Positions 10,597 to 22,300 of a stretch of DNA of 64,000 nt are shown in pieces (the first letter of the stretch is position 1; every line of letters begins with the position of its first letter). The stretch covers positions 1,679,001 to 1,743,000 of the forward strand of contig JAHQIY010000011.1 of NCBI GenBank assembly GCA_019054805.1, given 5' to 3'. This DNA is from Brachionus manjavacas. Taxonomy: Eukaryota > Rotifera > Eurotatoria > Ploima > Brachionidae. A program made the translations under genes and the position numbers. A model generated the notes under the pieces. The model saw only the letters and a list, made by a program, of their open reading frames with translations. It made no database searches and had not been told where the DNA came from.

Positions 10597-12719
10597 TGAT
10601 TCATTTAATTTGAACAATTCAATACCGAAATAATGGAAAATTTATTTGAAGTCACTTTTTTATTTAACTATTCATTATAAATTAGATTTATTTATTTTTT
10701 TATTAGACGATCGATATTATCAAATAAAAATTTTATTTTGTATTATTTTATAATATTTAATAATTTAACCAAATATAAAGAAACATTCAAGATTGAACAA
10801 AAATTCACATGTACCCCCTTATTTTAATAATTGAATATAAGCATACGACAGGCTAATGAATTTTCGATTTTTTTACTTATAGTAAATTCAATTTAATCTA
10901 TCATGTTTAAAGTACAATGATTTAACTAAAAATTTGAAAATATTTATAACTCTCAGCACCTATAATGATGTCGAGTGTGCTAATGGAAATTTAAAGCTCA
11001 AAACGCACAGAAAATTCTACTTTCATAAGTTCGTCAATGGACATGGAAACGCATCTAAATAGAAAAAAAATACTAACAAGCGGAGCTTTATATAGCGAGT
11101 AAGGAAGCGTTATACAGTATTAAAAAGAAAAGAAGACCATAAAAAAGTTAGAGATACTAAAAACAGTCAGACCTTTAGAGATAATGATAAAAAGAAAAAA
11201 AGAGTTATAAAAATAATGATTTAGACGAAAATTATACGTTTATTTTTGATAAGATGCATAAAAGTAAAATTTTTTTTATTTAAAATTTTTGAAAACTACT
11301 CAAATTTCAACTAATTAATCTGAAGATTTAGTTTCCAATCTCGATTTCAATTTTTAAATACTTTTATTTTTAAATTGCATTGTCAAAAAAAACTTTAAAT
11401 ACAGTACTTTTTAAAACTAAATTCATTTATTCATATCCTCTTCTTTTCTTCTACCTATCCTAATGCAAAAGGAAGGGGAAGAGGAAAAGTGGAGAATAGG
11501 AAAGGAAATAACCGTACAATATGTAAAATCTCAAGAAATTCAAGAATAAACAGATAAAATATAAATGAGCCTAACCGGGTGACCTTTTTTTTTTATTGCA
11601 TATTTCGCACTCATTTTATTCGAAAACTCCAAAAATGCTCACCGAATTAGACCAGTTTTTTCTAGTCACCACTTTACCTACTCCGGTTTATTGGGTGAGG
11701 ACTTATTGGGTGAATTAGGTTTACCCAGTTCTCATGATTTTGTAAATATTTAGCCGGAGAACTAACCTCTTTTTCAGGATATTTACCGAATTCACCCAAT
11801 TAGCCCAATAAGAATTAAAAAAAAGGATTTTAAATGTTATTTTTAAAAATATAAATATTTAAAATATTCTTTATTATTATTCTTTTAAATATACGCTCCA
11901 AAACAACTTTTTAGAAAAAAATTTAAACGAATTATTAACGAATTCAAAATAAAATTTATGTTTGATTTTTTTTAGTAAAAAAGATTAGTTAAAAAGATCT
12001 GTTTCGGAATGTTGTATATATTTGAAGCTTGAGTAGTGTTCAATTTTTTTTCAAAAACATATTTTTTTGCGTTTTCAAGATCTTCCATCGAATACTTTTT
12101 TTTTAACTTCTTTTTGTTTGTTCTGATTCATTTCATGATATAATACAGAATGAATATTTTTATCAAATAAAATCAAATTATTTTTGTATAATGGAGAAAC
12201 AAAATTTTAACTTTTTCATAAAAAATAACGTCATTGTGATCATTTTTGTCCATTTAGTCTAATTATGTTAAATATTTTATTTTTAGGGGTAAATGGGTGG
12301 GATTTTTGGGTATTGAGGTGATACCTAATTAACCTCTTAACCCATATAAAATAACAACATTAGACAACGGACCCATCGGCTTTCTAAAATTCTAGTAAAA
12401 TATTTTCTACTGAAAACGATAAGCAAATAAGGTCAGTTCAATCTTTGTTCCGTCATCGTATCAAAAATTGTCAAACATAATTACTAGTTTGAAAAATTCT
12501 ACCGAATTAGCCTAAAAAAAACTTGGAATTAAAAAAAAAAGGTTTAAAATTTTTTTAAAAATATTTCATATATATATTTGGATTCCTCTCTTCAAGATCT
12601 ACAAGAATATGTGGGTTGTTTAAAAAAAATAAAACGACTGATATATTTCGGTTTTAAATTACGTCACCGAATTTACATTAAATACATTTAGGCTGTGTTA
12701 CCATATTTTAAGTAAATAA
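10597..12719. other. AT-rich intergenic region
   Basis: No recognisable gene. A weak imperfect inverted pair (cttattgggtgaattagg near 11702 versus cccaattagcccaataag near 11794) sits in an otherwise featureless stretch. It may be the remains of a small element, but the boundaries cannot be set. Confidence 0.45.
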
Positions 12720-15000
12720 TTAAAGGTCAAATGAAGCAACAGATAACGAAAAAGTATTTAGTGAAAACTCCGAGGATGATGACTTTAATGAATCTGAAGA
12801 TGATAGTGATGATTGTCATATCGATGATGATGAAGAAGATAATTTAGATATTGATGTTGATGATGTAAATGATGATGAAAACGACTTTGATCTCAGTGAT
12901 GAACTTTATGAAAAGAGTGGAATCAGCATTTTTTATTTTATTTTTAGTTTCATGCTTTGAGTGAGATATATAAATTTATCCAAAAAAGGAGAAGACAAGA
13001 TCCTTAGATTTATTCGTTCGATACTTCCTCAAAATAATAAAATTCCTAGAAGCCTTAATTGAATATTGAAAAAAATGAAAATAAAATCTGGCCACGAATT
13101 GAATGTTTGCAATTTTTGTCATAATGAGTCCAATACAATTTTCTGTGACTCGCAAGATAATCAATTATTTTTGAAAGCTAAAAAGAATTTGAAGTCTCCG
13201 GCAAAAATAATAAAACTTGAAATTATTAAACATTTAGAAAAAGTTCTTAAAAAAATCAAAAGACGCTTGAAAGCTATCGAGGTAAATATTTTATAGCTAA
13301 AATTATTTAAAATATTTTCTATTACTTAAAATTTTAATCAGACGAACTTAACAAGAATGAAACAAGCGACATCTGCAATACTCAATAATCTTGTTTGTGA
13401 ATGAAGTATCTTTTTCGATATCGTCAAATAAAAACAAAATGTATGCTTTGTTTGTCCTAGTTGCTGAACTTCCACCGCTTGTTAGATCAGCTTTCCGCAA
13501 TATTGTCCCACTACTCTTTTATGTTGGCTACCGCCCTATTTTTAAAAATATTTTTAAAAATCATTTAACAGAGTTAAGAAAGCTAGTAGAAAATGACATT
13601 GCAATAAAAATCAACATGATAGAAAATTTTGTCAAAATTCCCGCGTTTACAGCCGATGCTCCAGCTCGAGCAAGAGTTTTAAATATTAACCAATATAATG
13701 GAGAATATGGATGTTTTCATTCCTTAAATCCTGGAGTTAATAAAAGTCAAAGAGGAAATAAACGTATGTTTGAAATAAACGAATATCCTCCAAAATAAAA
13801 ATAAGGAATATTTAGATCAAATTAAAGAATCAGAAAAATCATTATTAGATTAAAGAATCTAATAAACTTTCTTATGGATTTAAAGGTTCATGCTATTTGA
13901 ATAATTGGTTAACTTTGATACAGATGATTGCATACTCGATTATCTCCATCTGAGTTTAGAAGGAAATGTTAAAGCAATGCTTCAAATTTGGACAAAATCT
14001 ATGAATTCATCTAGCCAAGATTAATTTTTAAGTAAAGTAGAACATAGAAAAATGGATGTGAATAATATTTAAAAAAATATGTTGAGCTATTTTTTATTAA
14101 ATTAAAAAAAATTAGACTTAAAAAAAACAGCAAATTTTTTTCAAATTCTGAAATTAATATTCATTGATTTGTAGTTCTATTGTTTAATTTTAAATTATTC
14201 ACTCCTTTATTTTAAACTTTTTTAAACAATTTATTATTTCTTTTCAAGGTGGAACAAAATTTTCTAATCTTGACAAACTCGTCTCATCTTTGAAGTTTCC
14301 TATGGAATTTCCACGCTCTAAAAGGTATTTAGAATATTTGAGAAACTACAAAGCTAATGAGTTTAAAAATTTTCTTTTTTTATGCATTTTTTTTCCTTAG
14401 AAAACTTATTCCAAACATATATTTTAATCATTTCTCAAATATGTATTTTTTATTCGGCTTTTATGTCAAGATAAGATAGAAGATAATGATGTTTTATTAC
14501 CTCTTTATTTGATTGAACACTTTTTGGAAGAGAAAATCTAAGTTACAACTTACATTGTCATATTCATCTTCCTTCTCAAGTTATTAAATTTGGACCAATT
14601 AATAAAATATCAGCATTTTCTTTTGCAGGTATGTTTAAAATATTTAGGAATTTTTTTAATGGAACAAGAGACTTAGTATCACAAATTTCTAGAAATCTAG
14701 CTTTAGAGAATGAAATTTTTTTCAATCAATTTGAAAACTTTGACAGACTTACAAATAAGTCTCTAAAAAATTTTGCTTCCATGATTATGAAAAGCGAAAT
14801 GCATAACAAATTGGAAATTAATAACAATTTTGAAAGCGTTCATTTGGACAATTACGATAAATTTGACTTTTTTGTTACTAATTTTTTTAATTTGAATAAA
14901 CCAGAACTAAAAAAAAGTGTCTTTTTAAAGAGAAAAACAGATGGTACTTTTTAAGTTATTATGCAAAGTTTTTAAATTAATAATTTCTTCTTTTAGCTTT
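12720..15000 (+). pseudogene. DNA-transposon transposase relic (CACTA-like, Transposase_21 type)
   Basis: A run of broken segments in consistent order. About 12730-12960: acidic N-terminus ending DLSDELYEKSGIS. 12970-13060: KGEDKILRFIRSILPQNNKI. 13066-13281: a Cys-containing segment (NVCNFCHNESNTIFC). A probable intron lies at 13282-13341. 13391-13798: VAELPPLVRSAFRNIVPLLF followed by FTADAPARARVLNINQYNGE and YGCFHSLNPG. About 13910-14020: DYLHLSLEGNVKAMLQIW. 14630-14954: FNGTRDLVSQISRNLALENE. The DAPAR...NQYNGEYGC block is characteristic of large transposase-domain proteins of the CACTA/EnSpm type. Several stops and frameshifts show it is inactive. I did not find terminal inverted repeats. 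Confidence 0.7.
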
Positions 15001-15674
15001 GAGGACTTTTGACCATGAAAATAAAAATTCACTTGATTCACTGATCTCGTACATTGATAGCAATGGTTCAAAAGGATATGGGTCCATAATTTGTTTTTAC
15101 TTAATTCAAAAAGATATTTTTGTATTAATATATCAATAAAAAGTACTAAAAATGGATATACCTAATTTAGCTTTTGATTTTGAATTTGAAAATAATTATG
15201 TCAATTTTAAAATAGAGGAATTTATTCAAAATATGAAGAAATAGACAATTTGCAGCTGGTTAAAAACGAACAAATATTAAAAAAATGCATTAAAATTGAA
15301 ATAGATAACGATAAATATATAACAGAAGTTGTTAAAATTGATGAACACGATTAGAATTAAAAATTATATTTTTGAAAGAATTTTGATAATTTGATTTTTT
15401 TTTATTTTCTATTTTGAAAAAGATAAGATCACATCAATCAATTTATATGGTTACAAAAAATATTTCGAATAATAAAAATATTTAAAAAAAATATTAACTT
15501 ATTTATTCTATTAGTCTTATTTATTCTTTATACTTATTTATTCTATTAAAATTTTATTTATTCAAGGAGATTTAATAAAATTGTCGACAAAATTTTTTTT
15601 TAAATATTCTAATAAAAGAAACTTAACTTCAAAGATCTGATCTACAGATCTATTTTTTTAATATTAAAAAAATA

Positions 15675-15747
15675 AGCTGAAAAAACGCCGTCCGGCGGCG
15701 TGAAAAACGCTGACGATGAACGGCGTTCTTTATAGCGTTTTTTCAGC
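15675..15747. repeat. GC-rich nested inverted repeat
   Basis: Outer arms gctgaaaaaacgc (15675-15687) and gcgttttttcagc (15735-15747) are exact reverse complements, enclosing inner GC-rich stems around cgccgtccggcggcg and gaacggcgttc. It stands out sharply against A/T-only flanks. It could be a minimal MITE or a structured non-coding sequence. Confidence 0.6.
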
Positions 15748-15834
15748 GTTCTTTTTTTTTACGGATTATTTTCTCATGAAATAAAAATTAAAAGAATACA
15801 GGTAATTCAAAATTAAGCAGTTCAGTCTATCATA

Positions 15835-16090
15835 AATCTAAAATATGATACCCCTCCAATATTATGCACCAAGAAGTCTTCAATAAACTTAAACTACTAA
15901 CAGCCTCGAATAGTCTTTATGAGTTGAGTGAGAGATATGTCAGGGCAGGACTAAGGGTGTCAAACAAGTGGGTGTTTTATGGCCATACTTGTTTAACTTT
16001 TTTACAAATGACGTACTAAACGAATGTACTGATCTAAAACTTGGTGCATCCATAAATTTCGCATATAATATGATAATTATCGTGTTTTAT
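15835..16090 (+). mobile_element. Short LINE fragments
   Basis: 15840-15950 matches, in broken frames, the LINE C-terminal segment seen at 23229-23459 (minus) and 57350-57480. Directly after it, about 15955-16075 translates to a block like GVLWPYLFNFFTNDVLNECTD, an RT motif 4/5 region that is normally upstream. The order is therefore rearranged, or two fragments are joined. Confidence 0.6.
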
Positions 16091-17297
16091 GGTATATTTA
16101 ATGGCTTTTAAAAATTTTTAGAGTCAAAAAGTATATTAAGGCCTCTAATTAAAGCTTATTTGATTAAATGATACTTTGGATTTCATGATATTTTTGTCTA
16201 ATTAACTTTAATTCTTTGATGGAAAAGTTTAATAATTGTTAAGCCTTATTTTTTTTAATTATTTGGCATTTGCGTGAAAATAAATAAAGCAAACTACAGG
16301 AAAACGAAAATTATTTATTTACAGGTAAATTACGTGAATTAAAACTGTTTATTATCAGAAACATAACCTGAAAATAATTTCGTTCTTTTTATTTAATAAT
16401 ATTTTTTTAATTTTAACAAAAAATGAGAAATTTGATTTAAAAAAACAAAATGTTAAAAAAACCAAAATTTTAATTTATTGAATTCAATTTCTTTCGTTTG
16501 AAATCAATTTACTGAATCAAAGTCTTTAAAGAAGAGCTTTTAATTCATTCATTTAAAAAAATTCAATTTTTATGAAAATCTTTCACTCAAAAAACATGCT
16601 TTTCTCAAATACTTGAAAAAATTTCTGTTCAAATATTTATTTTCTCTTTATATACGAGCATTTTATCATAATTTTATTTGGAAATATCATCTTTACAAAA
16701 TAATACTTTTTGAAAATAAAATAGCTGATACGTGAAAAAATCAACTAAGAGAATTAGTGAGTTTTTTGATTGAATATTTTTGAGGAGCAAGTTTTTTTAA
16801 AACTTTTTTAAAGGATTTTTTATTTAGCATTAATTAAAAGTGATATGTTCTTATTAGAATAAATTGATTAAATGTTTAAAATGAAATACAATTGTGATAC
16901 TTAATGATTTTATCATTTTAATTTTAAGATTTTAATTCAAATTTTATTTGAAAGATTTTTTTACTCTTTTTAAAATTTATTTCTCAAAATTCTTATCCTT
17001 TTGTACTTCATTCACCAGTTGTTAGATTCTATTTACTTTATTTAATGCTTCTTGAAGATCATTTTAAATAATTAAAAAGGTTTATTTAATAAAAATATCA
17101 AATTTATTGACAAACATTATGGGAATAGAAAATGTCTATAGACTTCTTTATAATTTATTTTTATGATAAAGTTTTTATTTTAATTCAAACGTTAATTTTT
17201 TTAAATAATTCTTTTGGTCTTTAAAAGAAAAAGAACTTTTTATTCTGGTAATATTTTAAAGAATAATCTTCAGCGTTGTTTTAATAAATTCTGTACT
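16091..17297. other. AT-rich intergenic region
   Basis: Very A/T-rich with no frame of protein-like composition and no RNA gene recognised. Confidence 0.5.
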
Positions 17298-17461
17298 TAC
17301 CGTATTCCCTCGTTCGATTTTGCTGCACCATAAGCTGAACTACCAGCTTTTGGACCATGCACCAAAGAACATCTCACTAATGCTAAAAAATATTTAATTT
17401 GTTATTTTTATTTTTATGTCTTAGTTTTTAGTGCAGTATAATCGGACGAGGGAATACGGTA
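17298..17461. mobile_element. MITE-like element with 31-bp terminal inverted repeats
   Basis: The left end taccgtattccctcgttcga (17298 on, repeat to 17328) is the near-complement of the right end (17431-17461), about 31 bp each with a few mismatches. Total length is 164 bp with no coding capacity. TA at both ends fits a TA target duplication as in Tc1/mariner-like elements. The outermost bases (TACCGTA-TTCC) closely resemble those of the larger element at 47960-49036. Confidence 0.75.
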
Positions 17462-19312
17462 TTTATTAAAAATTAAATTAACTATCAGAAATTGCTAAAT
17501 TTAAAACAAATGATAAAATAATTATCTTTTATTTTGTTTTAAAACACGATAAATAAAAAGTTCAAGAGAGGACACTCTCCGGCAAAAAAAATTCTGAATG
17601 TTTAGTTAAACGAAATAGATGTTGCATATTCAGCCATTTTTAACTTAACAATCTTTCTATATTTTTCACATAATTATTTTTTAATATCTATAATTTGCAG
17701 CTGTAAATTTTTTTTGTTAAATCGTATAGTCATCTTTAAAAAAAATATACGGAAAATACTTATAAGATTGATGTTTAATAAATTTATTCATTTGATTAAA
17801 GATATTTCAATAGTTTTGTTAAAAAAAATTCGTTAAAGACTTTCCTGATTACCTTGTAAATCATTGCAAAATACCTCGGGGTTCTGTTGTACTTTATTTT
17901 ATTTTTACTATGGGCTAATAAAAAAAAAAGCCTGAAATTACCAAATATAATTTCCATTATAACCTCAGTGTGATTTAATTTTCTTTAATATATAGTCTCA
18001 AGAGATCAAAAATTGAAAATTTACGCTCATGGGCTTATGTATGTATTAAAGTATGTTTTTATTAAAATTTGCGATTTAATTCATGTCAAAAATTATTTAA
18101 GTTGATGTTTTTAAATTTAAAAGAAAAATACAAAAGACTATTGAATTTTAGAAGCCCACTAAATAAAATAAATAATTTTATGTTTATATGTTTATAATAA
18201 AATTTATTTATAAAAAAAAATTTACACATATTATCTATTTTTCACCAGAACCCTATAAAGTAGTTTGCAATGATTTGCGGTATATTAACAAAAAATTATT
18301 TGAAAAACTAAAAGTAGCTAAATTATTTAATTTAAATCCAAAAAATTATTAATTAATAAATTATTTAAAATTTTTATAATATTTTTTTAGATTGCTTATA
18401 CAGCATTAATTTATTTACTTGAATAAGAAAATGTTAAAATTAAGTAGCTTAATTCATTTTCGGTTTAAGAAATGATAAAATATCTATTGAAATTGAAATA
18501 AGTTTTAAAATTTTTAAATCGAAAAAAAATCATTAAAATCAGATTCTGGTTATGTGGTAATGGTTGATTAAATTTTAATAAAAAAAACAAAAGCCTTTAT
18601 GTTTTAAGACCAAACAAATTAGAATAATATTTTAACAATTTAATTTGATAATTTTTTTTTGAGTTATTTTTAGCTATTCTTCGAATAGAAGTAAAAAATT
18701 TAAATTGAAAAAAAGATCGAAAATATTTTAAATTTAGTAAATGTGGTGTTTTTAAAAACGAGTCAAAATACTTGAATAAGAATTTTTAATTTCACAAATT
18801 TTTTCAGCATTATCTTTACATGGCATAAAAATTTTAGACAAGTTTTAAAAAGAAATTTTTTTTAGAGATTCTTTAACCAAACCAATTTATTTTTTTATTT
18901 AAGTCACGATTCTTAGTTTTTTTTTGTTGAAAACATGCTGCATTATGCATGAAAAGACTGAAAAGTACACATTTTTTTTAATTCTGTTTTAAGAAAAAAA
19001 ATATTTTTTATTTTATCATTTAAAAAAAATTATGTCTCTCTAAAGATGTTAAAAGATTGAACAGTGTTAATTTCACTTGGCTAATTTTTTGATATTTAGA
19101 AGCAACAAAAAATTTTTTTATTAAATTTAAAGATTTATTTTTACTTAATATTTAAGATTAATGATACAGGCAAATTTCAAAAATCAATAAAATCATTTAT
19201 TTATGTTTTAGCAATTTTTTTATTACGCAACTGTTCAACAAAAAAATTTTTTTAATTTTTTAATCGAAAGCCATTTTCAATTTAGATGTTTTTCGTTGTA
19301 AACAAAAATTAA
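17462..19312. other. AT-rich intergenic region upstream of the glycosyltransferase
   Basis: No gene, RNA or clear repeat recognised. It borders the start of the GnT-IV-like gene and should contain its promoter, which I cannot delimit. Confidence 0.5.
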
Positions 19313-22300
19313 ATGCATTTTCTAAAGGATCGGCTTTTTTGCCTGCTTTTGTTCGCTTGTTTCTCATTATTACTAACAAATTTTATTCAATTAAATTACA
19401 TCAACTCTTGTCAACTCATACCTGAGCATTCTGCTAGGGTTCTGTCAGCCAACATGACCCTCACAAATTTTAGCCAAACTGAGAGAACAATTCATGTTGC
19501 AAGTAAAGAGTCCAAGTTAGAAAGTGTTGTTAGAACAAAGATAAGATTCAAGTCGGTTATAGAAACTCTGCCGCATACAAATGAAGAGTCCAACTATGAT
19601 CCGGACTTGGAAATTAGTGGTAACAGACATGCCTCTCTGGTCATAGGCATTTCGACCATAAAACGTGAAAAAGCCTATTTGTTTGAAACGCTTAATTCCG
19701 TTTTTTCTGCCATTGATTATGACAAAGACTTATCTAATCAAGTTTTAATAATTTTGTCAATCGCAGAAGTTAGTATTTTTTTTTGTTTAAATTACGTTGA
19801 GGTAAATTTGAGTTGAGATGACATAGGGAAAAAATGAATTGAAAAAAAATCTTGCTCATAGATACTTAAATTTAAAAAAATTTTAATTAATATTTTTCCG
19901 AGAGAAAATTAAAAAAGTAACAATGGCAACCACGTTTTTTTTAGCCCTAAAATTAATTTTTGTTTAATTGTCAAAAATTATGATTTTTGGTATTTAGAAA
20001 AATTAAGCTTTTAAGTTAAAGATTTAAAAAAAGAAAGAAAATTGAAAATTTTATTTTCTTAGATTGAGGACTCCAGATTTGTCAACGAAACAGTTGAAAG
20101 ACTTTTGACCACTTATAAAAAGCATGTGGACTCTGGTCTTTTGGATATTATTCAACCAGCTAAAATTTTTTACCCAAACCTGAATGAGGTTGTTAAACGC
20201 GACTATGTGTTCAACGACTCCGCTCAGCGGATCAGATGGCGTAAGAAGCAAAACTATGACGTAAGCTATCTGATGAACTATGCAAAAGAAAGAGGAATCT
20301 ATTATCTTCAAGTAAGTCAAACTTGACGAAAAATTTCAAAAATTTGTCATTCATAAAAAATAAAATTTTTGAGTACATTAGTTTGAAAACATACTTTTTT
20401 TAACGTAAAATTGTTTTTTTTTGGCGTTGAAAAAAATAGAAAAAAATATGAAAAAAAATTTTGAACAATTAGCAATTGTATTTTAAAATTTCTTTTTTTT
20501 TTTTAATTTAATTTTAATTCTTAGATAGATTTTATTCATACAAATTCAGATTAAAAGAATTAAAAAAAAAGCTTTCTTTTTTGGTTCAATTGCTCATGAA
20601 ATGTAACGCATTGGAACTGTGGCTAATTTTAGATTTACGGCTTTTAGATAGAACCAACAACTACATGTACTGGTAGCCCAGTTATCTGTGTTAAAATCGA
20701 TAATTTTAATATTGACTCTATAATTCATTACTGGTTCTTAAACCTCAATTTGCTCTTCGTCTTCGCTGTGTTTTTTTTCCTCTTGACCAATATTGATACT
20801 ATTTGTGGTGGTATAATCGTTTAGTCTTAGTACCCTGGTATGATATTTTGTATTCTTTGCATTTTTTTTTTAGCTCAGTTACCAAATACGAAGAATCAAG
20901 CATTTAATAATATATTTGCTCACATCAGATAAATTTTTTTCTATACAATAAAATAAATATTTTGAAAGTCAAATAAATTTCCTGAAAGCAAATTAATAAT
21001 TTTGAATTAACAAGTAATATTGGCTCCTATTTTTGCTAATAATTTAGCTTTATCTGTAAAAATTTGCTTATATCTATGTAAGATAAATTTTAATGTATAA
21101 AAAGATTTTTTAAGATAGCAACACTTTTTAAAAAAAATGTTAAAATCCAAAATACTCAAAAAGTCTATTTATTTCGTTTTGGCCTTTTCAATTGAATTTT
21201 AGAAGTTGTTTATTTTTAAAAAATGATTTTAAATGCATGAAACATTTAAAAAAAAATTATTTTATTGATAAAAAAAGTAATTTTAGTAACAAAAAAAATT
21301 CTTACCTTTTTTAAATATCTTTTGATCAAAAAAAATATAATTAAAACTTTACTCAGATATTAAATAGAGTCTATTTAATACACAATATTTGTTAGCTGTA
21401 CTGGGTCAATTAGAGGAGATCGTTTGACGAATAGATAGAAAATAAGATGGTATAAAAAATTCAAAAACAGTATAAACATTAAAAGTTAAGTTTACTTTTA
21501 TTATTTCTTTTTTCAGTATAAAACTTACAAGATTAGCATTAAAAAAATTGAGGTAGTATTAAAAAAATTGTTTTGCTAATATTTAAAATATATTTTAAAA
21601 TGTCACCAAAAGGAAAAATTAAATACGAGTGGAGATAAAAAGGGTTTTAATCCAGTAGTAAATCAAGTTCTAAATCAAGCTATTGCTCATACTGATAGTA
21701 ATGGCTTAGCTCAAGCCAATTTTGCTTTATTAGTTCCAGTCGATTCAATTGATACTGAATCAGTATCCTCAAAGGATGTTCCCTCGCTTGCTAAAACAGA
21801 TACAATCAAACGTGGTCCTGTTCGGCCTAAAAAAGACAAGAATAGTGTAAAGCGAAAGGCTACGGAAGAGGTTAATACTTAAAAAAAAACGTGGTTGTCC
21901 AAAAAAATTGGTTCAGCTTTAAGTTGTTTTAATTTTTCATACTCACTTGGAATTTATCTATGTGAAAAACGATTTTTCCCTTTTTTTAAAACATATCGAA
22001 TTTTTTTTATTTTGTTATATTGATTTTTATACTAATTCAATAAATTCTGAATGAAGCACCCCAGGTTCGTTCGAACGCTTTCGCTTAAACCAAATTTTAG
22101 TTCAAGATTAATCTAGAAAAACAATAAATGAGTAAATTTAAATTGTAAAAAAATTAAATTGTAGAATTATTTTAAAAGCATAAAGAATTAGAAAACGAAG
22201 TAAAATTTAAGTAAAAATGAATAAATGATTTATAAATCTTGAGAAAAAATGCTCAAATTTGTTTTCGCCAAAATTTTTATACCTTGGTATTTTAAAATTA

